Shown: positions 12,101 through 27,100 of the stretch, one piece after another
Layout: the number at the start of each line of letters is the position of its first letter
Numbering within the stretch: the first letter of the stretch is position 1
From: Capitella teleta
Lineage: Eukaryota > Annelida > Polychaeta > Capitellidae
Assembly: GCA_000328365.1 (NCBI GenBank)
Contig: KB303020.1
Coordinates: forward strand, 99,443-163,442
DNA length: 64,000 nt
Direction of reading: 5' to 3'
Notes under the pieces: generated by a model
The model's database searches: none
Told to the model about the DNA's origin: nothing
The model's input: only the letters and a program-made list of their open reading frames with translations
Program-made: the position numbers and the translations under genes

Positions 12101-15100
12101 GTGTCGGTCAGCAGGCGCGGCTTCTAATCCGCGGATTGACCCCAATTGGCCAGCGTCCGGCAGCTGCAGGCCCATTGTGGACAGCGCCTGACCGATGACC
12201 ACAGCGCCATAACTAGGAATTACAGTGCAAACAGTCGAGCGTGACCTCTGGTGTGATCAAGGTCAGGGCAACGTCAACAAATCACGCGCGCTTGAAACAA
12301 ATCCTCGCCTAATCGGCGGACGACGTGGACGAGGCTTTGAGGCGCGGATCGACGTCATCAGCGCCAGATAATAAACGACGACGATAAAAACACACTCATC
12401 GCGGCCGCCGATGAGGTGGACGCTGCGTAATCCACAGCTAATGACATTAGCAATCTTAGCAAATTAGTCAGCGACGTCTATGCAGGTCGATAAACAATTG
12501 AAGACGAACGGAGGCGGATTGGCATTCATCAGAGGCGGACGAGGGAGACAGTCGCAAGCAGAGGGTTTGGCGAAATGGATGGCCACCCGTGGTCAGCACC
12601 GTCCATCTTATGTAATGAAGGGCAGTGGCTATTGCAGATTACGGCGGACAATTCATTTTATTAAGCATCGGCAACTAAAAAGAATGAGTTGAGCTGGTTG
12701 TAATGAACAAACAGCTCAGAGCTATTAAGTATAAAATATAATGAACTATTGAGATTCCAATGCGTGAGATCATCACACATGTCGCCTGCTTCAGTACCCC
12801 CAACGCTCGCACGTACGCCAATGCACAAATTCACTATTACAGATTTTGAAGTTCAGAATTATTCATGAATTTCCATAATAATTGGTGAATGGTGGGATAT
12901 AATATTAATTATGAGAAATTGAAAATATAGCATGAATTCGTCCCGCGGAAGAGGAGCAGGATTCTGCCTCCAAGGGAATCATAACGTCCATGTCGACAGA
13001 AGCAGCTGCTGCCCAGAGCGATGACCAGCGGAGGTTTCCCGCTCGACGACGACCGAGGTGCGAACTTTCATCAGCGCTGATGTTCTTTTGCGGCTGATGA
13101 AGCAGCAGCGGCGACATGGGCGTCGACACCTGATCGCCGCCGGGGGAGGCAGCGACCGCCGTGGGAGCCTCGCCGGGAGCAGGGCAGCCAGCAGCGAAGC
13201 AATTAGCGCTTACACCTTGGCTGGACAATATCTTACGGCCAGCAAGCAGCGGGGCGACAGAGGAGGATAAAGTTGCCACTTGAAGCTTGATTTGGCCATC
13301 TGCGCCAAGAATTACAATCGCTGACTCCTGTCAACGTACCTCGGTCACCGAGTTTGGGCAGAAGGGCTGCGGGGGAAGGAGGGGTGGGGAAGGGCCAGGA
13401 GGGCGCACAGGCGGATCGGGTGACGGCAGGGAGCGAAACCAGGCCCCTCACCCAGGGAGCATACGGCGCCGGATTAGCATCGAGAAAGAAGGAAGCATAT
13501 ACGGGAAGAGGAAGAAGGAAAAGAAGGCGAAAAAAAGAGATCTTCACCAGAAGCAGAACAGCACGAAGGTCGGCGCAGAGGATAACCGCAAAAGCAGAGT
13601 GTTTGAACTGACAATGGAATGAATGGAAATGAGCGACGTCTTCCTCATTCGAGGCGCTTCTCTTTGCTTTCGCATTTCTCTTATTTGCGATCGGCGTCCC
13701 TCCTCCTTCGGCCGCAGAGATCGGGGCGTCCGGCCACGGCAGCACCACCTGCTGACCGCTGCCGTCCCCTCGGGACGCGTGACTGCGCATAAGAATCCGT
13801 TCGGAGCGTCTTCGCAGCTGACGAAATGAGAGGCAGAGTGCGCCGGTGCTGCACGGCGCCCTGCCATCAGTCAGGCACAGCGTCAGCAATCTCGTCTTAG
13901 CGCCGCGGCCGAAGATGATGAATGCGATATTAATGCGATGAAGCGCCGTCAACGTGGGCACAATAGCCGCAAAGACACACGCCCCGGCATCTCACGTCGC
14001 CTGAGAGGGATTTCCGATAAACCCATTGACAGCCGCGAAACTTAACGACCGATTGGTTTTCACTAAGTGAGAGGATTGCATGGCGCCCACCCAAGCAACA
14101 ATACGTCCAGGCCGAATCCTGTCGCCGCTTGATCGGCGCCGTAGAACATTATCCGAGGGACTTCTTCCTCTTCTGTCTCTTCCGCAGGGAAGCAAGCTCT
14201 CTTTCATTTCTCTTCGCCTGTCATTTTGTTATTGCTTCCATGGCAATAAATTCCCGGTCGGGACAGAGAGATTTGGAGCCAATTTCTTAAGCGATTTGTA
14301 CGCGACATTCATCACGACGCCGTCTTCGCCGACCAATTTCAGAACCGCAGCAAAAGCATCATTTCTGCCCTCGGATGTCCGCACTGCCGGTCACACAACA
14401 ATTGAGGTGCCGGTCGCAGATTGTATACACGCTTCAAAGGCAGAATGGGGCGCCTCAATCGAGCACGTGATGCACCGTTTTGGCGGCAAATCAAGCGCAA
14501 TGGGGCAAACAAAGCGCCGCAATAACGCCGCTATAGACCCGGCATTCACTCGCAATGACGGAGGGGCAGCGGAGCATCATTAGTCGCACAAAGGTCGGGG
14601 CGGCGGACGATGCGAGGGTCGCGGTCGTTATGTACGGGGTGACTGCGTTGGGGCAAGCGCATTTGGCCGCGGCTGAGATACGGCGTGGCGTCACAACGAG
14701 GACAGGCAAAGCGATCGAGCAATCTGGCGAATTTCATGACTGAGGAGAATAAAGAGCCGGCGGTCGGTGACCTTGGTTATACGGGGTTACGGACAGAGGT
14801 CGTCACGGCGAGTGAGGGGCCGCGGCTGGACAGAGGCTAGGGCGGGAGGTCATCGACGCTGGACGCACGGAGCGGACAATGAGGGCGAGGAGGCGCTGAA
14901 CCCGACTGATCCTCATTGAATTATGTCATTTTTCATTGCTCCGAATGATGTATGATGTCCACGCGGTCTTGTCGAAATGCTTGCAAACAGTCATTTAACA
15001 AACTGCAGCCAAAACGCGACCGGAATTTCAATTAGCTCCAAGTCATCTTCTTCACCCAGCGAAAGCACAAGGCCCCAAAAGCTACGGCAGTCACCCCGGG

Positions 15101-18100
15101 CGGGTTGGCGGCAACGTTTTAGGACTAGGGGGCATTTGCTATTATGAGTACAACAAGTGAAGGCACTCCGTTTGATGCACGCTTACGCCGGCCAAACTCA
15201 TCAAAAGTGGCGTTGGATGCCAGTGGATGGCGCATGGCAACGTCGCATGTGGCGCCGCTATTAGGGGGCCTGAGACCGTGAGGGGAGCGAGGCGACAGCA
15301 TTTGCATTGTAAATGCAAGAGACCATAACCGGCTACAAGACATTGTGCTGTATGGAAATAGCGTAACACGAACAATGCCGATGATGGGGGCCGCACGCCG
15401 GCAACAGCGGCGCCAAAACCACGCAACAATGGCACGCAGAAAAAGTGACAGCATCATTCGGCGCTATTCAACCATCGATCACCGGCATCGCACGGAAACC
15501 CACTCGGCAAATTCCGTGAACTTTCCGAGAAGTCTCCGTGAGCTCTGCTCGGTCCATCTGGCATCACGTCCCAGCAGCGTTTAATTGACGTCTTGAAGCG
15601 ACGCGCTCGTCCATCATATTAATACGCGAGTGGCAGGCCTAAATGAAGAGCAATCAGTCCGGGTATTAGCAGCACAAATGATGCCAAGGGGCCGACGACG
15701 CCCAGTCAGCCAACTTAATTACATAACACGAGATTGACAAAGAAAAGCTGCAAACCGCTGACTTGGGTCCGCAACATCGATTCATAAAAAAAAGCGAGAT
15801 TACACTTGGAAGCGTAATCGCCAGTATCCAACCGATCATATCGTCGGCGACAAAATTAGCGCACGACATAATTATTCAATTAGGAGGCAATCGATCATGT
15901 AAAGATGTCAGATGTAATCTTGACAGAAGAAATAGTTATCTGAACAGCCACATGTCTTCAACCACAAAAGGAAACGACAAGATACGCCCCTCCTCCAGAA
16001 AGCATTACCAGCTCTTATCGCTATAACTCAAGCTGTAACAAGCCAGTTTCCTCTAAATACTTTCTCCCACCCCCCCCCCCCCCCCTCCTCCAGCAGGAGC
16101 GAAAAGGTGTAGAATAAAGAAGAAGTTACTAAACCCCCAAAAAGTGCCTCTTGAATCAATCGTTGACTCCTGCGCAACAGAAACAATGGAGCACCAGCGG
16201 CAACCAGCCCCCTCCCCCGCGCTAAACAAAGTCACCGAATTGAACTACCTTTTAAAGACTGTGAGATCATTACGGTGGCGAATACGAATTAGCATAAGAA
16301 AGGGCCTGACTTTTGAAAGAGCCCAAAAAGAAACTCTTGAAGATTATCTCGGCTGAAAATCGAAGGAAGAAAAACGCAGATGGCAATCGCCTTTGATTCC
16401 AGCGGAAACTGACGAAATTCATTCAGTTCACTTTTTGCTTGGCACTAATTCCCCCGACTTTATTGCTGCCAAAATGGCTCACACAAAAATGTGAAGATTT
16501 GTCAGAATTTACAACGTTTTCAGCAAATATGAAAGTGTCAAATGCTTAAATTCGACTTCTTGATTCTTCTTTCATTACACACTCTCGTAATTCACTCAGA
16601 AGCTAGTTGGTGAAATACAGAACGTCCTCCTCCGCCTCCACATTTCCAATGGTAGCACACATCATAAAGAAAGAATGCTTACAGCTTCTGGCGTCTTCAA
16701 ATTATCAAAATAGATACGATCTAATTTCACAATTTTGTGATTTTCTTTCGCGTAAATCACGTTAATTAACATACCGACCATAAACCCACACACTATGATG
16801 AATTAAGTGAGTGTTAATATTGTTTTAAGGTGCGATTTACTAATTTTAAACAATTAAACAATTCACAATTCGTATAATGAGTTCACCTCAAGGCGACTGC
16901 GAACCATCTTGAAGTAGAACTCATCCGGGTTCTTGTTGAGCGCCTTCCTCTTCAGGGATTTGATGGTTGCATCCTTTTTGTGTTGCTCTCTGAAAGCGAG
17001 AAATGTCATGGATTAAACATAACGTACCAATAATAAAATAGTATCTCATTTATTACAAGTCAATGCAGACAAAGTAATAAATACCGAGGAAAAAACTAAA
17101 GACAAGATAGAAGATGGAACCAGAAAAAAAATATACAATCATGCTGTACACATATTATTCAAAAGGGCATTGACCTCTCGAGTATCGACTAATGGAATAC
17201 TATTCATCATTAAACTACAGGTATATTTAATTATCACACACCATTGCTTTTATCCTTTTACAGAGGTCTTCAAGTGGTCATCAAATACGCAGCATATAAA
17301 TAAAAGTCAATAAAGACTATGGAGGGGCCTTCAATTGCCAAGGACATAAAATAGACAGAAGACATCGAGTGCGTTATGATTGGGAAGGGCCGAGAGATCT
17401 GCTGATGTGGCCCACGGGGCAAAGGGCCCAATGGAGTGCTTGGCTGTCCTATCTAATCACAAGTGATCATGCAAGTCACGTGATTTCATCCGCAAACATC
17501 TTCAAGCACACAGCGCCCTCATGCTGGCTCGGTCGCCAGAACAGAAGAGTGCTTTTATAACCAGGCACCGCACACCATCCACACACCGACCACGTCGCAA
17601 AATTCAATTTACGCGAGACTTGCAGCAATAACTTTGAGCACCGCCCGACATTACGCACGCGCAGCTCAATCAGAACAAGACTCAATTAGAAGTTCAAAGC
17701 CCTGCAGGCGTATATCAAGGCGCCTCCTATATAAAGCCCAGCGCGTCTTCCCAAGTCGAGATGTATACAATGTACATATGAACGACAAGAAACCCCGAGA
17801 AACATCACGTCCGCGCCGTAAAGCAGCGCCGCTGACGGATTAGGGGCCGAAACGGGCACTGGGAGGGAGCCCCGAACGACGGCCTTCCGCGAGCTGCTTA
17901 TAATCTGCTACTTTGGGCAGACGATGAATGGCGACGAGGAGCGCGGAGACCGAAGCGAAGGACGACGAGAAATGTCGCAGCCCATGCAAACTGGCAGGCC
18001 GCTCTCCGGGCGGGCCGACCACGCTCCATGCTTTAATGCCAATGGCTTTTCTGTGTTAGGCCAACAATCTAAACAGATTTAGTGCCTACGTCTTGGGGAA

Positions 18101-21100
18101 TAAGTCACATTTGCTGTTAGCCGCAACGACAATCTTAATGGCGGAGTAATGGCTGGCCGTGCGAGAAGGCTTTTTGTCGTGGAATATCATGGAGAGGCGG
18201 CAACTGAGAGGGCTTTGTTCTCGCCAACAGCCTCCTGCATGACGTTGCAGTAGCGGCTACAAATGAAGGCAGCTAGGCGCTGATGGCCTCAGCCGATAAT
18301 GAGGTCTAATGTCGACATACAGGGCCAGCGACGATTGCCAGTCCAGTCACACGCTCAGATCGCAGTTTCACCAAAACAGAACCGCGGCCGCATTGAAGGC
18401 CGTTAAAGTTCCTTATGGAATCCGGAATTAACGCCTGCAGCAGCAGCCTCGGCGTCGGACAGCGGACATCGCGCCGGCCATTCGCTTTAACAGGACCACT
18501 TTCCCTTTTTTTCACGCGTTCTTTTCGATCAGCGTAAACAAGACTTTACGACAATCGGACATATAAAGTCGGCGATGTCCAGCGTCCCAAGGGAGCGTCC
18601 CGTTGCCCTCAGCAGGTGGTCTTGGGGAGCATAACTCGCTGAAAGGACACCCCAGTGGAAAATTGCAGTCACTGTTAATTCTGCTATACTATGATTGGGA
18701 TCTGGGCAGCGATGGTCATCTATACGATGGACATCTATAGAGGACACTCACATCGCACGTAGCTTGTAGTCGCCCTTCTTCTCCAGTAGACCCAAATGCT
18801 GGCGCGACTTGAGCTGTAAAAGAGAAAAGAAAAAAACATGTACAGACTTTAATAATGCAATCATCGGGAGTGGCGACTGGACGATATGCCGATCATCCCC
18901 TGGCTCTAACGCAGGCGTCTCGCGTCCTTCGCTGAGTGATAATTGGTCGCTGATGACCAGGCCTCCAAGGACCCCAGAAACAAAATGTCGCCATTTCAAC
19001 GTTCGCACTTCGCCAAACTGAGGAGCACGGGACCGGGTGCCACTTTTCATTTGCTGACCAGGTCCTGGTGGGACAAGGGCCGGCAAAAAGCGCACGAAGC
19101 CGCATAAAGAGAGTCATAAAGCGATGGCTGCGAGATGAAGGCAGCCTTTCATGCAAATATGCTGCTTGATCCTTTCCCACTCGCCCCCGTTCCCCCGCTA
19201 CTCATGCTGCTGCCTTTCCTACTCTTTGTGTCTCTTTCAAAAGCAAGTTTTGGGCTTAAAACGATGCAAAAGCTAAAAGGAGAAACGTTTGCTTCTGCAA
19301 AACGTATTGCCCGAAACCACACAAAATACAGCTGACCACGCTCGGCCCACATTCCGGCATAATAAGTATCGGTACAAATCATACAAAAGACTGGTAGACC
19401 ACAAGTACACAATAAAAGTGTACAACTATTAAGACGTTTACCTGGTTTTAAGTATCTGTGGGCACTTATGTCAACTTTGACCTTAGATGGTAAGTCAAAG
19501 TGTGGTCTAGTTCTCTAGGTCGCCATGTACAAGAGAGTCAAGCAGATGAGGAAATACCGAAACCCACGACTCAGCTGAGGTCTCTTACACGAGTCCTCAC
19601 AACGAGTCCATCGAACACCGGCTTGATTTTCAAAATTGCTATCAACTTATGATGACACGAGAGCTTTATACCTATTTCAAGCTGAATATAACTGCAGGGT
19701 GGAATGGACTTGAATTCGCAACTAACATTAAAAGCTCGCGTCAATAGGAATACTGTGGATGCATGTGGGTGAATGATAGAGCATCATCAGCATGTAAGGC
19801 ATGCGTTTGCAGGTCAAGGGTCAGCACCCGGGGGCACCTGAGCTAATCTGCTTTATTCTGCCTCTATTAACCCTTGCGCATCCTCGCGGCCCCTTCACTC
19901 GATTTCTTCGTCGCCGCTGCTGCCGGCTCCCATCCGTGCTCTGTGCTTGCACGAGTAGCTTTTGAAGTGTGTAAATGTGATTTTGGCAAATATCATCATC
20001 TGCAAAATGGGCAGCGAAGATAAAAGACGAGGGGTGGCGCATACCAAGAGACCTGGGACCTGCCCCGAGGCGGCTTGGTTGGCGATGAGGAGGTGCTGAT
20101 AGCGGCACGAGGAAATATGGTGCTGTCAAAAGTGGTGGTGTCGTTACAGCTATGCGATCAAGATTTCTGATTTACCGACGTCATTCTTATCAATAACCGC
20201 ATCAATCGCCATATTTCTCAAGCTTGTTAAGCGTAGTTGCAGGTAACTCCAGGTATATAGCAGTATATACTAACCGTATTCGGTCTCGTATACAAAGTAA
20301 AAGCACCCGATTCACACTATATGAAAACCCCCAGAAAGTTCCGAATTTCGGACCAAGCACTAGAATGAACCCCAAGAGAGAAAAATTAGCGGCGGGCAAT
20401 TTGCATGGAATTTACACAAACATGAGCATAATTCACACATTCATTGGCGTTTAGTTACATGTAATTGAATGCAGCATACAGGAAGAACACACTTGTGAGG
20501 GTCCTTCGTACTTGAGTGTTGATTCCCATGCAAATTCACTCCCTGAGATTGATGAAAAGAGTCAAAAAGTGACAAAAAGTGGAAACCCCGACAGAGGCCC
20601 ACCAACCCCGCAAAAGGAGCAGTCTCACTCTTTCTCTCTCTCTTCTCAGTGCATCATTTCAACACCCCCCTTCAACCGCAAAAGCACCCTATCATTGTGC
20701 ACGAGGCACGAAAATTGTAACCATATCTGTAAGAAATATGGCATGGGGATGTTATCAAATGGAGAAGGCGTAAATCCTTCAGCTCACCGCCAGCCTCCCC
20801 ATTCAGCGTGGCGGGGCGTAAATCAGCCGCGCTCCCTGCTGGCTGTCAGCGGAGCAACAGGAAACAAAAACCGCTTTTAAGGTAAAAAATGACAAACAAA
20901 TTTCACACAATGGCGTGAAAAATGAGCACTGAAAGTTCGGGTTCATCATTAAATGGTTTACGGGCTCTGAAAACATTAACTCACCAAGACTACTTGGCTA
21001 TAATATACGGACTGAGTATAAGCACGTGTAGTCAACTGATAGGATTACAACGCACCGAACCAGATGAGGTCACCGGGTGAATAATGACTGATAGAACTAC

Positions 21101-24100
21101 ATCGAATGGAAACAGCAGTTTCTATTGAAATATTGTCCAATAAATCAAGAGTATTTACCGAGGCGGTGATCTTAATTGAAAGCAATCGATTTTTTTTTTT
21201 TTTAAAGCGAGTATGATGTTGCACTGACTGACTATTTGCCGATATGACAAACTAAGACAAGAAGTCGGGTTGACACATCGACAGCTATGAACACACTGCC
21301 GCTTGATTCATCGACAGATGATATTTGCTCTGAAATTAGTCTTCATGTGTTTTTTATATATCATTCCTTCTGAGCACGGCACTCGTCTTGCTTTGATGTC
21401 TGATGACTGTGCTAAGCATAAGTGGTCGCTTAGCGCGTTGTTCATAGGACAAACAGTTGGTTAAATAAAACTTCCATAAATTTAGTATTAATGCATTTTT
21501 TTTTTTCATTGAAAAGATTTTGATTCATAGAGATCAAATAAATGCTATTTAGAATTAGATCGCCGATTGGGTCTACTGTAGACAATTAACACATCATTGA
21601 ACTAACGGCAGCACAAAAACCAAGTACATTTAAACGCAGATATATCGACGACGTCGGCTTGGAACTCTGGAATGGCGACCACTGAACCGTCACAAATGAT
21701 GTACAAGAGAAACTGAGAAACAACTTGCAACAAGACACTTCACGAAAGCTGATTCTCCAAAGGGGACCTACACGTCACTCGAAAACATGTACCAAGTCAC
21801 TTATATCAACAACTTTTGTGGCACATGCACCCACTAATAAGTAACAATAGTAATTAATATTTAATGATGAAATAATATAATTTATTTCATAAAGCATAAA
21901 ATACTAAAATGGTAAAAAAAGTACTCTAAACGCTGAGAAGTGAAAAACAGAGAATAACATGGTAAAATCATAAAGTCATATAAAACCAGGAAGAATTTCT
22001 TTTTTTCCCTTTTCAAGAATTTTTAATACCCGTACTACACAAACTACATTGTGTAGTGTTCTAATATAATTACGATATTACATTAGTCACTTGATTTAAC
22101 ATTGATGAGCACAGCGCCTTTGAGCTGCATGTGAGACTCCGTGATAACTATCAAGAGAACATGGCGGCTACAAAGCATTACTTGCTGATAGTAAAAAAAT
22201 AACATTTCTATGACAACTTTATCATTATTATGTACATAATTGTACTCTATAATTCATATTTATAAGCACACATTTTCTCATTATGGTGACAGTAGATATT
22301 ATTTATAGGGCAAGCTTAATTGAAAATTGAGAATAAATACAAAAAAAAAAAAAAAAAACTTTAACAGCTTAGCCAGCAGAAATTTAAATTATGTGCTTAA
22401 ATCACAATTCACAACTTCAATGACCCGGATGCATGAGCTAAATAAGAAACATAAACTTTATGAAAGCATACATTTAATTAACACAGAGCCTGAGAATATA
22501 AATTTAGACATAATCATGCTACTAAGGACTAGTTCAAAGATCAAGAAGATAAACATTAGGGATCCCTTATGTGGGGCCATTGTGGCAGCCAACACTGCTA
22601 GCTCTGAGATTTATGCCTCCTGGATGAGGGTTGATTGTCACATTGATGTTCAGAAGAAATAATTTAGAGGCAATAATTACCCAGAAATCATCGCTTGCAG
22701 ATGAATCATGCATGCTTGTATCGTATGCACAGTGATATTTATTAACTCAACCAAAATGCAATGCGATGCTTCTGGTCCATGGGGTATTCACATTAAACTT
22801 AATTATATCACAATTGTTGTATCAGCGACAAATCAGAAGCACACAGCTGAGCCTGAGGTTCAAATTAAATAAAGAATCCCTTGAAAAGCTGAAAAGCTTA
22901 AATCACAAAAGTCATAGTCCGTGTTCACTGAGCCAACTTGCAGAGATTCAGTAGGTACACACAGAAGATCGAGTCTTGTAATGAACAGCTTATAATATGT
23001 CATATGTGTACATAAACTCTTGTGTGTTTCAGACTTTTCACAATAAATCATCAGTCTGATCAACCGTCTCTCATTGGCTCACCATACTACAATGAGTAGA
23101 AAGCGATAGGGTGAAAGCGATGTCTTATAAATTTGATGCAAAATACGGTTTGGTCTCATTGGATCCCTGGGCAAAACCTAAAAGCGGCCAGTGCTCCAGA
23201 TCTACTAAATTAATAACTTTTTTAATTACCTCAGCTTATTGTAATGTGCCTTTGGGACGAATTTTGTGATTAGGGGCAAAGTAAAATTTTGTAAAAAAAA
23301 AAAAAAAAAAGGCTGGTAAAATACTTTTTAGGGGAGAAACTATATAATTTATACATATATACTCACATTATTTTACATTGAAACAGGTGGAATTAGAGCA
23401 TTTTGCATGTAAGCAGACATCTCTAATTTGACTCATTCACGGCCAGCAATGACTGTACCTTATAGCATTTGTGGCCACAAGTCATTTTTCGGTGTGGATA
23501 AAAGCCATCGGTCCGATGATGGCCTCAAGCATCGAGTGGTGAACGGGCTGCAAACAGCGAGGCATGATGGGGTTTTACGGCTCCACCCAACCCATTCGGG
23601 TGATTGCAAACAGGAATTTTAAATACTTAGTAACTTACATGTCAATTTCATGAGACGCAAGGCAGTTCACGGCAATTGTTGTATAGAAAGTTTGAAATAA
23701 TTATGAGTCCCTAAGTCACCAAGCTACAAGAAAAATTAACCATACTAGTTAGATTCATTTCGAGCATGGTTCAAGGAAAGAAAGTAATCTAACGCAGTGC
23801 TGTTTGTGGCTGATATGAAAACTGCAATTGACATAAAAGAAGATTAGATAGTCAACAAGGCGTGGTTACGTCACTTTTGCATGATGTCTGCAGATATTCA
23901 AGGGCATAGAATTTTGTTTATTTAAATTTTAAAACAAATCAGAATTAGCGCAGTGTTGACATCGTCGGAGTGTTATCATTTAGCTATGATTGTAATTGAC
24001 ATTGCTCAGCTTCAGTGAGCAGCGGCTGTGCGCTCGAAAATGACACTTTTATTTTCGAAAATTCATGTTTCAACTACCCCAGCTGAAACACAGATAACGA

Positions 24101-27100
24101 ATAGTACTGAAAACACCCACTATCCGACGAATACGGATCCGGATATTCGCCTAACCCTACTGTTGACATGAGATGATGAGATGTGTCCCTTTGTTACTCG
24201 ATATCTGTTATGTTTGTACACTAGCCAACTCCATCAAGTGAAATGGGGTAGAAAAGTTGGGACCCCTGACGCCACGGTACAACGAACGAAATTGAATAGG
24301 AAGGAGTTGTATCTCCGCACTTTATGGACGAGCTAAAACTGTTATTGAGTAAGACGACAGACAGCCAGACGGGTGTTACATTGGTAGGAGATTCATGGTG
24401 CAGGTGACTGAGCCGATGATATGACAATCACAATCATCATCATGTCTCTTTGTTTCACAGGCTGAATCGACTCGATTGCGCTGAGATCAAGCGTCACAAG
24501 GTGTAATTGTTTATCCTGTGTTAGACTGGAATCTAATTTTCATGATGCCTTGCTATTGACTCTTTTTTATGGTATATATTTTTCGTGGGCGATTGTGACC
24601 GAGAGAAATAGTTGCCCGGAAAATACCTGTTCTGCAATAGCTCTACCGACGTGGCTACCCTAAATCGCTAACTTGTACAGGTGCAAAATCTTACTATTTC
24701 AAACCTTTTGCATGAAAACCGTGAAATTTGATCCCCGCAGAATTTAAACAAGATCTGAAAAATACAGTAGAGCCTAGGGGTGTATTCCCGAGTCCCTCCC
24801 TATACCCGTAAATTGAAATTTTGTTACGATATGTCAAAATCCCGTAACTCGAAAAGCTCTATAACTCACTCATTTTTCTTTCCCGTGGATAACTTTAGAT
24901 ACAGGCTTCAACCAAATTTAGACTCTAGATACAGGTATCATACATTTAGCTAGTATTTTCTATCACTTTTGGTTCACTGGCAGCACGACCAGATCTATTG
25001 CATGCGGAAAAACAGGCATTCAAATCAATCTTAGTTATTTCTTGACGATGGCGGCGACATCCTGTAGGATTAGCCGTCTGATCATTTGAGAGCAGACATG
25101 AAATGTAACGTTTACACAGCATAACTGCGACGGGTCATTATAACAAAAGGCCATAATGACGACATAATCTTAAGTTTTTTAAATAAAAATAATATAAAAT
25201 ATTATAGCGCATAATATTATTCTTCAGGGACCGTGGAGAAAATAATGTGCACAGAAGAGACGGAAAGTTCAATTCATAACACTCGAGTCCTTTTGGTTCA
25301 AGAATTGGAGGTAGCATTGAAGCAGACAATGCGCAAGGCAGGAAAGTACATTAACGAAATGGGCAGTTTTCATGAAAACGTAACACACGTAAAATTGGTC
25401 ATTCTGGCACACAACTTCACGAAATGTTGTGATTCTATCATTTCATAGAATTAGACTTGGCGATATTTTAGTTATATCAATATTTTTTATAATTATCCAA
25501 AATTATTATTATTATTTTTTTTTTTCCCCCTCCAATTTCGCAAAATTATGCTACTTCGAGGCTCTGAAACACATTTTCATAATGAATTTCAGCCATGAGA
25601 TCAATCATGAACAATGGTGAGGTCTCTTTTAAAGTCAGTCCATCCATAGCTGAATGACACAAGTTAATAGATGCACTATGTAAGATTTTACCATTGGCAA
25701 AACTGAAAAATATTGTATTTTCAGCTCACTTGGAAAAATTAAACCTTCATTATTTTATTATATTTAATTGAACTTCGTATATTATATTGCCATTAACATC
25801 AAAGGCCAACTTAAGACTAGAAATTCTAGAAACACATGGAGAGGTGGCTCAAAAGTATAAAAATCAAGTTCACTTTTCTTGCAATACATGTATGGAGTAT
25901 TTGTGCTAAGCCTAAGGTTCATTCAAGTTGTTTAACTGCATTTCATGAGTTTCATCCCATGGTGACTCAAGGACAATCTGTCAATTATAATTTTTCATTG
26001 GTACTTTGCATCATACAGCCACTTACTACTACCGGTAAAGTAATTATCGTGATAATTATTGTTATCACAACAAATTCATGAAAATTATTGTGATATTATT
26101 GTTTAATTATTGCCCAAGCCTACATAGAATTAATACAATCATAATTATGGTTATTACTGAGTTTGATCGAACTTTTTACTATTCTGAAGAGTTCCTTTGT
26201 TATTAAGATGTTTTCATACAAGTCAGGGCCTTAGATCATTAACTCTTATCTGGACAGAACCTTGTTTTGAGAAGAAGTCGGTCAGCCCATGCTTTGGATG
26301 AGTGTCCTTACTCTCTGTAGGAACATTCAGGGAGGGCCAGTTCACTTGCTGAATTGACCCGGACCCCAAATTCTCATATTATCGAGCTAGTGGAAGAGTG
26401 AAAGACAAGAGAAGTCCTCAAAATTTNNNNNNNNNNNNNNNNNNNNNNNNNNNNNNNNNNNNNNNNNNNNNNNNNNCACTTAGACAAGAAGTGTTATGAA
26501 CCAAATGGCATGAAAAGCCAATACAAATTGCTTTTGTCGGTCTGAAAAAATGGTGAAATTTGATTATTTTATTTGCAATTAGTTAAGCTATTGATTTCTC
26601 CTTTACTCCACATTTTAAACCTCTCGTTTGTAAAGGAACCGTGCCTTGCAAAATGAAAATAGCACCAGTTGTACCATTGTTCAAGAAAGGTTCCCCAAAA
26701 GAAATTTGTATAACTACAGACCCATTTCTCTCTTGCCTGTGTTCTAAAAAATTCTGGAGAAACTAGTCCACAAAAGATTGTACGATTACTTGTTGGTCAA
26801 AAATTTCCTATATCCCATCAGTTTGGCTTCCAACCAGACAGAAACACAACCCAAGCACTGGTATCAGTAGTCGACAGAATAAGCAGAGCATTTGAGCAGG
26901 GCAAAGTCACCATAAGTGTTCTGCTTGACTTTCAGAAGACATTCGACACCGTGCAACATAAAATTCTTCTCTCCAAGCTTTTGATGTATAAAATCCGCTG
27001 CACCCCTCATAGTTGTTTCACTAACTACTTTGGGATCCGGGTTGATTGTGCAAGTGCTCCGAAGCACAGGGAGTCTTACCAGTGGGCTCTGGTTACATGA

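Larger units (their letters stand above)
12027..16886 (-). other. UTP11 intron 3
   Basis: 4860 bp, GT-AG. 12060-12700 and 12950-15900 are strongly GC- and CpG-rich. The intron includes the longest open frame in the window (242 codons, minus 13961-13233), which I treat as a chance frame. An octamer/inverted AATGCAA pair is at 15300-15317 and a C homopolymer at 16070-16085. Confidence 0.93.

Noticed and set aside
13233-13961. Longest open frame in the window (242 codons, minus strand, inside UTP11 intron 3)
   Set aside because: No recognisable domain, biased composition, other frames equally open in the same GC-rich DNA, and it lies within an intron on the same strand. A chance frame is the simpler reading.
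14080-14583. 167-codon plus-strand frame in intron 3
   Set aside because: Antisense to UTP11, no domain, GC-rich background.
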